Shown here: in pieces, positions 5,401-12,438 of the stretch
How the letters are laid out: each line of letters starts with the position of its first letter
How positions within the stretch are numbered: the stretch's first letter is position 1
Assembly: GCA_040758525.1 (NCBI GenBank)
Contig: JBFLVQ010000243.1
Span: 1-12,438 of the forward strand
Length of the DNA stretch: 12,438 bases
From: JBFLVQ01 sp040758525
GTDB lineage: Bacteria; Acidobacteriota; Blastocatellia; Chloracidobacteriales; JADJPF01
Direction of reading: 5' to 3'
Translations under genes and position numbers: made by a program
The notes under the pieces: generated by a model
The model's database searches: none
What the model was told of the DNA's origin: nothing
Seen by the model: the letters and a program-made list of their open reading frames with translations, nothing else

Positions 5401-6102
5401 ATGAGAAGTACCAGAGGTTTTTCTCTACTGGAATTGCTAATTGTTGTAGGAATTATCGGAATACTTTCGGTGATTGCGGTACCCAGTCTACTGGCAGCGA
5501 GACGAAGTGCTAATGAAGCTTCTGCTATCGCAACACTAAAAACTTTTCTACAAGCCAACCATACATATTTTGCTGTGCACAGGACATTTGGTACACCAGG
5601 CCAATTATACGCAGCAAAATTTGTTGATGAGGTATTGGGCGAGCCAACACCTATAGACTGTGGCAAAGTTGTTTTTAATAAGCATGGTTACACATTCACA
5701 ATGGTACCAACCAAGCTTGAACGTAAGATTAATCGTACTAGTGGAACAAACGCTCCGGCACCGCCGCCAGGTGGACCACCATCTGGTGGTGGAGGACAGG
5801 GCGGTGGCAGTAAAGGACCAGATATTGCTCCAGGTGGCGAGCAAGGGGGAAACGACAAAGGTGACGAGATCAGAATCCTGGAATTTTATATGGATGGTAT
5901 CCCCATCACAGCCTATCGGCCTAGTGTCTCTCGCACGGGAATACGTTGGTTTTACATAGATTCGCTCAGTAATATACCTTGGGTTATCAAGGCTTCATTG
6001 GATGGGATGAATGGCAATCCTTGTAGTAATAGCTCCAAATATGTCTGTTATGATCTAACCAATGGAAAGCCTAAATATGATAACTGTATTCCGCTGAACT
6101 GA
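5401..6102 (+). CDS. Type IV pilin-like protein with Gly/Pro-rich insert (233 aa)
   Basis: A pilin or pseudopilin subunit. The class III prepilin signal is clear: MRSTRG, cleavage between G6 and F7, E11 at the mature +5 position, and a hydrophobic helix to about residue 32 that anchors it in the inner membrane before assembly. The following helix (RRSANEASAIATLKTFLQA) is the usual pilin alpha-1. Residues 117-153 form a low-complexity Gly/Pro/Ser stretch in the globular domain, which is unusual. Four cysteines (C87, C208, C216, C229) could form disulfides, the last pair framing a D-region-like loop. No Shine-Dalgarno stands out before the ATG. The nearest genes encode a membrane TPR protein and a kinase, and no pilus machinery (PilB/C/T/M-Q) is in the window, so it may be an orphan or minor pilin using machinery encoded elsewhere. 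Confidence 0.88.
   Translation: MRSTRGFSLLELLIVVGIIGILSVIAVPSLLAARRSANEASAIATLKTFLQANHTYFAVHRTFGTPGQLYAAKFVDEVLGEPTPIDCGKVVFNKHGYTFTMVPTKLERKINRTSGTNAPAPPPGGPPSGGGGQGGGSKGPDIAPGGEQGGNDKGDEIRILEFYMDGIPITAYRPSVSRTGIRWFYIDSLSNIPWVIKASLDGMNGNPCSNSSKYVCYDLTNGKPKYDNCIPLN
5770..5807 (+). repeat. G-rich low-complexity DNA inside the pilin gene
   Basis: GGTGG (5770-5774) is followed by CCACC, and ACCACC (5775-5780) by GGTGGT (5785-5790) around a 4-base loop. A run of GG tracts continues to about 5807. It encodes the Gly-rich insert and could form competing hairpins or a two-tier G-quadruplex. Such tracts are prone to length change. Confidence 0.4.
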
Positions 6103-6196
6103 AATAACCAGGATTTACTAGAATACAGTTGAGAGATCTGTCTAATAGAGCAGAAAACTCTCCCTAAGTCCCCTGGTAAGATAGGGCAGGTGGACG

Positions 6197-7759
6197 GTGA
6201 GCGAACAACGGAAACCATCTGGTAATATCGCTAAAGAAACTTTTGATGAGCTTGAGCTAATTCCGCTCGATGAAGCTGGTCATCAAACTGCCAACAATCT
6301 AGCTTATCAACATAGCGCTAAAAATGGCTATACAGCCTCGAAAGTGGCCGAGGATATCACCTGGACCAAGTATAAAATTGCTTTGCAGGATGTCTTGGTT
6401 ACTTCAGAAGGCGAAGCTGAGACACGTGTACATGTCAGTCTCACGCTGGGAAATCGTACAGAGCATAACGAACGTGTAGGCAGCAATGAGATGGTGTTAA
6501 CACTGATTGCTAGCGCTACACTCGCAGCACTCAACCAATTATTGCCCAAGCCACTCGATGTTAAGCTCGATTACATTAAAATGGTAACACCACAACTCAA
6601 TACGCCTGCTACCATCCTCTCCCTTTTCCGTTTGCGCCAAGTCAATAAGGAGGTCTTTCTCAACGGCAGTTCACCATTGCTTGATAATCTACATAGAACT
6701 GCTGCCCGCTCCGTACTGGATGCCCTTAACCGTACCATTGAACGTGCCTTGGAACAGTCTGAACGGCGTGAGCAGATTGCTAGTCGTAGTGGTGAGCAGT
6801 ATATTGCGCATCTGGCTCAACTCTCCAGTATTGTTGATACTGGTGCGCAATCTAAGTCTAATGAAAGTACTGCTACTAATACCAGAGAGGATGATGTCAC
6901 TACCGCTGCGCTTAAAATGGAACGCGCACAATTGCTTGTCAATGATGGTCAACTAGCTGCTCACAAAGGCAACTATGAACTGGCGATCTCCTGTTATGAA
7001 CAGGCAATTGCATTAACCTCTGAAAATCCACGCTACCATCATCTATTAGGACTTGCGCTTAGTCGTATTCCTCAACGTAGCAAAGAGGCAGAAGATGCCT
7101 ACCTGCGCGCACTTGCGCTCAATCCTGCCATTGCTGCCTGCCATGTTGATCTAGGACTACTCTACAAAGAGAGAGGTTGGTTAGAACAGGCACGCACAAA
7201 ATTTCAAGATGCTCTGGCAATAGATCGTGATGAGGCAAGGGCAAAAACAGAGTTAACTCTATTATTAACAGCAGCGCGGGCAAAGATATCTACCAAGACT
7301 GGAGCGCTTGAGAAAGAGATAAAACTATCAGGATTGCAGAAACTACAGGCTATTGAGATAAGTCTGCAGACATTGCTTATCTGTATAGGTGCGTTAGTAG
7401 TATTGGTTGGAATAGGGCTCGCTGGTAGTTATTTCTATAGCTGGTTAACAATAACAACCAAGGTGCCTGAGAGCGCTTATCAAGAAAATCCAAATCTTAA
7501 AGCTGTAAAGATAGTCCAGGACGCTCCCTCCTCGACAAATAGGCTCTCTATACATCAGCTCACTGATCAGTTTATTAAAGATCAAAAGATCTCGGTCTTT
7601 TACTGGTGGGCAGCACCTGATAAGATCAGTGGCAAACATGCGGTAATGTTCGTCTTCACACAAAACGGCGAGGAACGTATGGCTATTTGGCTAGTAGATT
7701 TAGAAAAAAATAGTATCAAGCCAGATAATCTCCTAGCGAAATCTTTCTCCCATTTTTAA
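6197..7759 (+). CDS. Membrane-anchored TPR protein with two N-terminal alpha/beta modules (520 aa)
   Basis: Function unknown. Residues 57-117 show strands (KYKIALQDVLVTS, TRVHVSLTLGN) then a helix ending TLAALNQLL. Residues 137-183 repeat a shorter form (strands, then a helix ending SVLDALNRTI), so the N-terminus appears to hold two related beta-beta-alpha modules, loosely reminiscent of the LeuA regulatory (dimer) domain. Residues 185-235 are a polar linker. Three TPRs follow (about 244-277, 278-311, 312-345), then a Lys-rich helix and one membrane segment (about 392-416). The last 100 residues are probably outside. The GTG start has AGGTGG three bases upstream, and an in-frame TAG at 6182-6184 excludes longer forms. 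It ends 26 bases before the kinase ATG, so the two are almost certainly co-transcribed; it may organise or be phosphorylated by that kinase. Confidence 0.83.
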   Translation: MSEQRKPSGNIAKETFDELELIPLDEAGHQTANNLAYQHSAKNGYTASKVAEDITWTKYKIALQDVLVTSEGEAETRVHVSLTLGNRTEHNERVGSNEMVLTLIASATLAALNQLLPKPLDVKLDYIKMVTPQLNTPATILSLFRLRQVNKEVFLNGSSPLLDNLHRTAARSVLDALNRTIERALEQSERREQIASRSGEQYIAHLAQLSSIVDTGAQSKSNESTATNTREDDVTTAALKMERAQLLVNDGQLAAHKGNYELAISCYEQAIALTSENPRYHHLLGLALSRIPQRSKEAEDAYLRALALNPAIAACHVDLGLLYKERGWLEQARTKFQDALAIDRDEARAKTELTLLLTAARAKISTKTGALEKEIKLSGLQKLQAIEISLQTLLICIGALVVLVGIGLAGSYFYSWLTITTKVPESAYQENPNLKAVKIVQDAPSSTNRLSIHQLTDQFIKDQKISVFYWWAAPDKISGKHAVMFVFTQNGEERMAIWLVDLEKNSIKPDNLLAKSFSHF

Positions 7760-7785
7760 GCTCTTAATTGCTAGGGGTGGAAAGT

Positions 7786-10314
7786 ATGAAAGAGTGTCCC
7801 AAATGCCAAAGCTGTTACGATGACTTTCTTATTGAATGTCCTGTCGATAAGGCTACTTTGGCAAAGGGAGTGCCGGGCCCAACCGTGCTAGCCGGTAAAT
7901 TCCGTATTGAAGCCCGTCTAGGTAAAGGTGGCATGGCGACCGTCTATCGCGCTATGCATTTAGGCTTGAAGCGCTATGTCGCGCTTAAGACTCTGCATCT
8001 CAACGATCAATCTGAACCCGAGTTTCCTGAGCGTTTCCGACGTGAAGCTGAGGCTTCTGGTCGTATCAAACATCCTCATGTTGTCGATGTAATGGACTTT
8101 GGTTTTACTGAAGTAGGCGGACAAAGTGTTGGCTATTTGGCAATGGAATTTTTGACTGGGCAGACGCTGAGAGATTTTCTCAAACGGAATGGCTCACTGA
8201 CGCTAACACAGACTGTAGAAATAATAGAGCAGATCTGTAAGGCAGTAGATGCAGCACACAAATTGGGTATTATTCACAGAGATTTGAAGCCTGATAATAT
8301 CTGGTTAGAGGATCGACCTGATGGGCACTTCCACATCAAGGTGCTTGACTTTGGTATTGCTAAATTGGCTACTCCAGAACTACTGGCAGCAGCCTCCTCT
8401 AGCGGTCAATTTAAGGTAGATGAGCAAGCACGCACAGCAGCACACTATACTCCTGTTGGGTCAGGCCAACCAGCCTTACCAGCGTCATCAGTTCCCCAAC
8501 CTGTAATTATTAATGATGCTAATAATGATGTTGGCGAGATCCTCAAGCCGGCAAGAGTAGAACAAAAAGGTGCAGAAATAAAACCTATCATTAGGGATGC
8601 GGACTCGTTTATTAATGAAAAGTCCATACATAAGCGGGATGTTGTCTCTGAATTTGCTATTATCGGCACACAAAAAGAGCAACATACGTCGCAAGTCACA
8701 ATAGATTTAAATGCCGGCAGGACAGAAGAGATAGGATCTCGCACAGAAAATCTTGATGATGGCACCGAAGATCCTGTTGTAGGAGGAACGGATCTCTTTC
8801 ATGAATCGATTGAGAAATTGACTGAGACCGGTATGATGATTGGCACCGTCCCCTATATGTCGCCTGAACAGTGTAGTGGAAAGCTCTGCACCACAGCCTC
8901 TGATATTTATAGCTTGGGTGTAATTACTTATGAGTTGCTCACTGGTCAACGACCTTTTATTGGTAAGAGCTTTGAGGTAGTACGCCAGCATCAAGAAGAG
9001 ATTCCTCAGCCGCCTTCAGCATTGGTGCCAGAGTTGCCACCTTGCATTGATACGGCGGTACTCAGTGCGCTCGCTAAAATACCCAATAAACGCCCATCAA
9101 CGGCAGGAGCTTTTGCCCGTGCACTTGACGCACCGCTGTCTGAAGCGCGCCGTAGACAGGCTAATTTGCGTAAAATAGTGCGACTCAGCGCAGCAGTTGC
9201 TGCCGTGTTAATAGCTACAGCAATAATCAGCAATTGGCTGACTATTGAGCAGTATTGGTATAGTTTGAAAGTGAGTCTAGGAATTGTGGCGCGGCAGCAA
9301 GTTTTTGAGACTTTTTCTGCACTTAAACTGATCCGGCCAGCTTCGTCTCAAGAAATACTACTCTCGGCTACTACCTCGACAATTTTCACTGCTACTGAAC
9401 CTCCTGCAGATACAAAGCCATTAGGAGAATTTAAGGCAAAATTCTCTGATGATAATCGCTGGTTTGCTTTTACACGTCTACAAGATTATCCACCCCGAAT
9501 CGAGATCTGGAATAGCGTGGAAAGCAAGAAGATCTTTGATATACAACTGTCAGAATTAAAGACCGAAATTCGTGATCTATATTTCTCCTCTGATGGCAAA
9601 AGGCTGATCATTGCTTGCCTTAATCAGGTATGTGTGTTGGATACCGCAACTGGCCAACAGCAACGCATTATTACATTAGAGCGCAATGATCGTGTACGAA
9701 TTGGAATGAGTAAAACCGCAGTACTACTGTCTGCTTCGATCTATCGGCCCACCGCGGAAGCTCGCCTGGGTTCGGTAAGCTATCCATTACACGAGACCAA
9801 CTCACGAGTATCGCTATGGCAATTGGATAATGGAGAGAAACTTTTGGATCTTACCCATAAGTATGGAGAGATAGAGTCGGTGCGTGTCAGTGGTAGCTGG
9901 GCATTGTTGCAATGGCATGTCGATGAGCAGGAGCCTACACGACGAGTAGAATTATGGGATCTGCTCACAGGAACACTAAAACGGGAATGGTCTTTGACTG
10001 GTACTGGAGGAATAGCAATCGACGCGACTGGCAGACATTTGGCAATACGTATTGAACCAACCCGAGTAATTGAATTCGAGTTGGAGTCCCAACAGATAAT
10101 CAAAGAGTATGTATTACCATTACAGCTTGCTGAACAAGCAATTCGACTCTACTACGCGAATAATCATCTACTGATAGCTGGAAATATTGATATACAAGAT
10201 CTCAGCGAAGGTAAACGGACCTACTTGAGCAATGATACTGCCATCATACTGGATCTAGCCGAAGATGGTAACCTATTGCTACTGGAGCAGCGCGTCACAC
10301 AAGCGCGTCATTGA
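7786..10314 (+). CDS. Membrane Ser/Thr protein kinase with activation-loop insert and extracellular propeller (842 aa)
   Basis: A Hanks-type kinase. In ATG numbering: an N-terminal Cys-rich ribbon (C4, C7, C10, C18); P-loop GKGGM (46-50) with VALK (K68); HRDLKPDN (164-171, catalytic D166); DFG (188-190); GTVPYMSPEQ (353-362); and SDIYSLG with the conserved Asp. All catalytic residues are present. Between DFG and the SPE motif lie about 170 residues instead of the usual 20-30; the extra part (about 195-343) is polar and low in complexity. One membrane segment is at about 466-484. The rest (about 550-842) has six or so WD-like strands ending in forms such as IEIWN, VSLWQ and VELWD, suggesting a periplasmic beta-propeller sensor. 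I prefer the ATG at 7786, with AGGGGTGG five bases upstream; TTG 7768 or GTG 7777 would add at most six residues. Confidence 0.92.
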   Translation: MKECPKCQSCYDDFLIECPVDKATLAKGVPGPTVLAGKFRIEARLGKGGMATVYRAMHLGLKRYVALKTLHLNDQSEPEFPERFRREAEASGRIKHPHVVDVMDFGFTEVGGQSVGYLAMEFLTGQTLRDFLKRNGSLTLTQTVEIIEQICKAVDAAHKLGIIHRDLKPDNIWLEDRPDGHFHIKVLDFGIAKLATPELLAAASSSGQFKVDEQARTAAHYTPVGSGQPALPASSVPQPVIINDANNDVGEILKPARVEQKGAEIKPIIRDADSFINEKSIHKRDVVSEFAIIGTQKEQHTSQVTIDLNAGRTEEIGSRTENLDDGTEDPVVGGTDLFHESIEKLTETGMMIGTVPYMSPEQCSGKLCTTASDIYSLGVITYELLTGQRPFIGKSFEVVRQHQEEIPQPPSALVPELPPCIDTAVLSALAKIPNKRPSTAGAFARALDAPLSEARRRQANLRKIVRLSAAVAAVLIATAIISNWLTIEQYWYSLKVSLGIVARQQVFETFSALKLIRPASSQEILLSATTSTIFTATEPPADTKPLGEFKAKFSDDNRWFAFTRLQDYPPRIEIWNSVESKKIFDIQLSELKTEIRDLYFSSDGKRLIIACLNQVCVLDTATGQQQRIITLERNDRVRIGMSKTAVLLSASIYRPTAEARLGSVSYPLHETNSRVSLWQLDNGEKLLDLTHKYGEIESVRVSGSWALLQWHVDEQEPTRRVELWDLLTGTLKREWSLTGTGGIAIDATGRHLAIRIEPTRVIEFELESQQIIKEYVLPLQLAEQAIRLYYANNHLLIAGNIDIQDLSEGKRTYLSNDTAIILDLAEDGNLLLLEQRVTQARH
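8368..8814 (+). other. Coding insert in the kinase activation segment
   Basis: This part of the kinase gene encodes about 149 residues between the DFG-containing strand and the P+1 loop (LTETGMMIGT). It is rich in Ser, Thr, Asp, Glu, Pro and Asn, lacks hydrophobic core patterns, and stays in frame with no stop. It is probably a disordered regulatory loop. Boundaries are approximate. Confidence 0.7.
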
Positions 10315-10399
10315 AACAAAGTGCGCGAGATGCTATTTTCAAATTCGGCAATAAGCTAGTAAAATCAATTCTTTATCCTAAAAAATTCACAAATATTCT

Positions 10400-10415
10400 T
10401 ATAATCGATATTATA
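10400..10415 (+). promoter_or_regulatory. Perfect -10 within an inverted repeat before the peptidase gene
   Basis: TATAAT (10400-10405), CGAT, ATTATA (10410-10415) forms a 6-bp inverted repeat whose left arm is a perfect -10 hexamer. No good -35 is seen at 16-18 bases. A start near 10412 would give a leader of about 14 nt beginning at the Shine-Dalgarno. The 111 bp between kinase and peptidase are otherwise featureless, so the peptidase probably has its own promoter here. Confidence 0.4.
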
Positions 10416-10425
10416 GGAGGAAACG

Positions 10426-12438
10426 ATGAAGAGATTTCTCTCTGCCACGATCTGGGTACTGGCATTGGCAATGTTGGCCAATGCACAGTCATCAAGCGGG
10501 CTTAAGGTTGAAGATATGTTTCGCTTCAAGCGTGTAGGCGATCCACAGATCTCACCAGATGGAAAGACTGTCGCCTATTCAATAACAACTTATGATCGCG
10601 AGAAGAATAATAGCAACACACAAATCTGGCTGTTGCCAAGCGAGGGTGGCACACCCCGTCAACTCACTAGCGTAGGGCGTACTAATGTCAGACCACGCTG
10701 GTCACCAGATGGTAAACAACTCGCTTTTATCTCAACACGCGAAGGCGGTTCACAGATTTGGATTATAGACACAACCGGCGGTGAAGCGCGTAAACTTACT
10801 AGTATCTCGACCGAAGCATCCGACCTGCTCTGGTCGCCTGATGGTAGTCATCTGCTCTTTACCTCTGAGGTCTATCCTGATTGTACTAGTGACGATTGTA
10901 ATAAGAAGAAGCTTGAACAAGTAGAGGCAAATAAGGTCAAGGCCAAGGTGATTGATCGATTACTCTATCGGCATTGGAATAGCTGGAAAGATGGTAAGCG
11001 TACACATACCTTCGTTGTTCCAGTAGCAGGTGGAACACCGCGCGATCTTACTCCTGGCGATTGGGATGCTCCCCCCTTCTCGCTAGGCGGTCCGGACAAT
11101 TGTGTCTTCTCACCGGATGGCAAAGAGGTCTGTTTCTCTCGCAATACTGATAAGGTTGAAGCTGTCAGCACCAATAATGATCTCTTCGTTATCCCTATCA
11201 CAGGTGGTGAGGCTAAACGTATCACTACCGGGCAGGGCGCTGATGTTTCTCCGCTATACTCACCAGATGGTCGCTATATTGGTTACCGTTCACAAGAACG
11301 AGCCGGCTTTGAGTCTGACCGCTGGCGATTGATGCTCTATGATCGTCAGACAGGACAGTCGCGTAGCATTACAGAGAGTCTTGACCGTCAAGTCGATAGT
11401 TTTATCTGGTCGCCAGATAGCAAGAAGATCTACTTCACTGCTGAGGATTTTGGCCATGCACCAATCTATGTTGTGGATGTTGCTAGCGCCGCCGTCTCTA
11501 AATTGATCGACAAGTCATTCAACTCTGATCTAAGTATTGCTCGTGATGGTCGTACACTTGTCTTTACCCGCTCTTCATTAACGGCGCCAGCAGAAGTTTA
11601 TACTGTGAATTTGAGTAATCTGGCTGTCAAACAACTGACTACGTCAAATGCTGAACTACTAGGGCAACGCAAGCTCAGCCCAGGCGAAGATATCTTCTCG
11701 AAAGGTCCTGATGGTGTACAAGTACACGCGTTGCTAATTAAACCAGTAGATTTCGATCCTGCCAAAAAATACCCTATGGTTGTGCTTATTCATGGTGGCC
11801 CACAAGGTGCCTGGACACATTCATTTGGTTACCGTTGGAATCCTAATATCTATGCTGCCGCTGGTTATGTAGTGCTAATGCCTAATCCACGCGGTAGTAC
11901 CGGATATGGCCAAAAATTTACTGATGATATCAGTGGTGATTGGGGTGGCAAGTGCTATCAAGATATCATCGGCGCAGTCGAGAATGCTATTTCGTTGGGC
12001 TTCGTTGATCGCAATCGTATAGGCGCTGCCGGTGGATCATTTGGTGGCTATATGGTCAACTGGATTCTTGGCCATAATGAAAAAGGGCTCTTCAAAGCGC
12101 TTGTCTCGCATGCTGGTGTCTACAATCTAGTAAGTATGTATGGTGTCACAGAAGAGCTATGGTTTCCAGAATGGGAGTTCAAAGGCACACCTTGGACCAG
12201 TGCTGAGCAGTATGCAAAGTTCTCACCTCATAATTATGTGCAGAACTTCAAGACACCTACACTAGTTACACATGGCGAACTAGACTATCGTGTGCCAATC
12301 GGTGAGGGCTTCCAACTCTTTACCGCGCTACAGAAGATGAATGTACCCTCCCGCTTGCTCTATTTTCCTGATGAGGGACACTGGGTGCTTAAGCCACAGA
12401 ACAGCGAGCTTTGGTATAATACTGTGTTGACTTGGTTT
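10426..12438 (+). CDS. Exported S9 prolyl-oligopeptidase-family peptidase, 3' end cut by window
   Basis: A serine peptidase of the S9 family (dipeptidyl-peptidase/acylaminoacyl-peptidase type) that trims peptides in the periplasm. The frame is open from ATG 10426 (GGAGG five bases upstream) to the window edge: 671 residues without a stop. A signal peptide (MKRFLSATIWVLALAMLANA, cleavage before Q21) is followed by about seven SPDG-type propeller blades (for example WSPDGKQLAF, FSPDGKEVCF, YSPDGRYIGY). The alpha/beta-hydrolase domain then has the HGGP oxyanion motif, S538 in GGSFGGYM, D620 in GELDYRVP and H652 in DEGHW, a complete triad. The family is usually 650-700 residues, so only a few C-terminal residues should be missing. 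It follows the kinase by 111 bp and carries a promoter-like site, so it is probably a separate transcript. No link to the kinase is shown. Confidence 0.93.
   Translation, partial: MKRFLSATIWVLALAMLANAQSSSGLKVEDMFRFKRVGDPQISPDGKTVAYSITTYDREKNNSNTQIWLLPSEGGTPRQLTSVGRTNVRPRWSPDGKQLAFISTREGGSQIWIIDTTGGEARKLTSISTEASDLLWSPDGSHLLFTSEVYPDCTSDDCNKKKLEQVEANKVKAKVIDRLLYRHWNSWKDGKRTHTFVVPVAGGTPRDLTPGDWDAPPFSLGGPDNCVFSPDGKEVCFSRNTDKVEAVSTNNDLFVIPITGGEAKRITTGQGADVSPLYSPDGRYIGYRSQERAGFESDRWRLMLYDRQTGQSRSITESLDRQVDSFIWSPDSKKIYFTAEDFGHAPIYVVDVASAAVSKLIDKSFNSDLSIARDGRTLVFTRSSLTAPAEVYTVNLSNLAVKQLTTSNAELLGQRKLSPGEDIFSKGPDGVQVHALLIKPVDFDPAKKYPMVVLIHGGPQGAWTHSFGYRWNPNIYAAAGYVVLMPNPRGSTGYGQKFTDDISGDWGGKCYQDIIGAVENAISLGFVDRNRIGAAGGSFGGYMVNWILGHNEKGLFKALVSHAGVYNLVSMYGVTEELWFPEWEFKGTPWTSAEQYAKFSPHNYVQNFKTPTLVTHGELDYRVPIGEGFQLFTALQKMNVPSRLLYFPDEGHWVLKPQNSELWYNTVLTWF

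Noticed and set aside
8445..8765. Antisense open frame of 106 codons opposite the kinase insert
   Set aside because: Low-complexity shadow of the coding strand; no ribosome binding site, and the residue pattern looks random. The insert itself is in frame with the kinase.
10311..10505. 64-codon plus-strand frame between the kinase and the peptidase
   Set aside because: It starts at a TTG inside the kinase stop region and overlaps the signal peptide coding of the S9 peptidase in another frame; no ribosome binding site and no coding character.

Overview
The window looks like chromosomal DNA of an Acidobacteriota member, most likely Blastocatellia-like. This is inference from protein style. The Ser/Thr kinase opens with a small Cys-rich C-x2-C...C-P-x-D ribbon before the kinase lobe. 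The pilin has the GFSLLELLIVVGIIGIL / LLAARRSANEASAIATLKT type of N-terminus. The S9 peptidase has the propeller-plus-hydrolase form common in that phylum. Base composition is in the mid-40s to high-40s percent GC by eye. I saw no rRNA, tRNA, CRISPR array, insertion sequence, integrase or phage gene.

Left part (1-1815): a small minus-strand protein with a ribbon-helix-helix-like C-terminal half (195-494) is divergent from a plus-strand zinc-ribbon protein of unknown function (790-1167). The 295 bp between them hold a candidate promoter for each gene and, for the zinc-ribbon gene, a long leader with two nested helices. A PmtA-like SAM methyltransferase (1171-1815, minus) converges on the zinc-ribbon gene with only 3 bp between the stop codons.

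Middle part, minus strand (1958-4816): an exported TPR protein has its own consensus-like promoter. Upstream of it is a tight two-gene pterin operon: an SDR carrying the Asp-Tyr-Lys catalytic set of pteridine reductases (PTR1/FolM type), followed 16 nt later by a 6-pyruvoyl/6-carboxy-tetrahydropterin synthase homologue. Together they suggest synthesis or recycling of a reduced pterin. A tandem hairpin follows the operon. A 584 bp non-coding stretch (4817-5400) separates it from the plus-strand genes.

Right part, plus strand (5401-12438): a type IV pilin-like protein with a Gly/Pro-rich insert, then a membrane TPR protein, then (26 bp later) a membrane Ser/Thr kinase with an extracytoplasmic beta-propeller, then an exported S9 prolyl-oligopeptidase-family peptidase that runs off the right edge a few codons before its expected end. 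The TPR and kinase genes look co-transcribed. The kinase is the most unusual gene here: about 150 extra residues sit in its activation segment while all catalytic motifs are intact. A plausible but unproven reading is a surface signalling cassette in which a pilin-like protein and the propeller are the outside parts and TPR plus kinase the inside parts.
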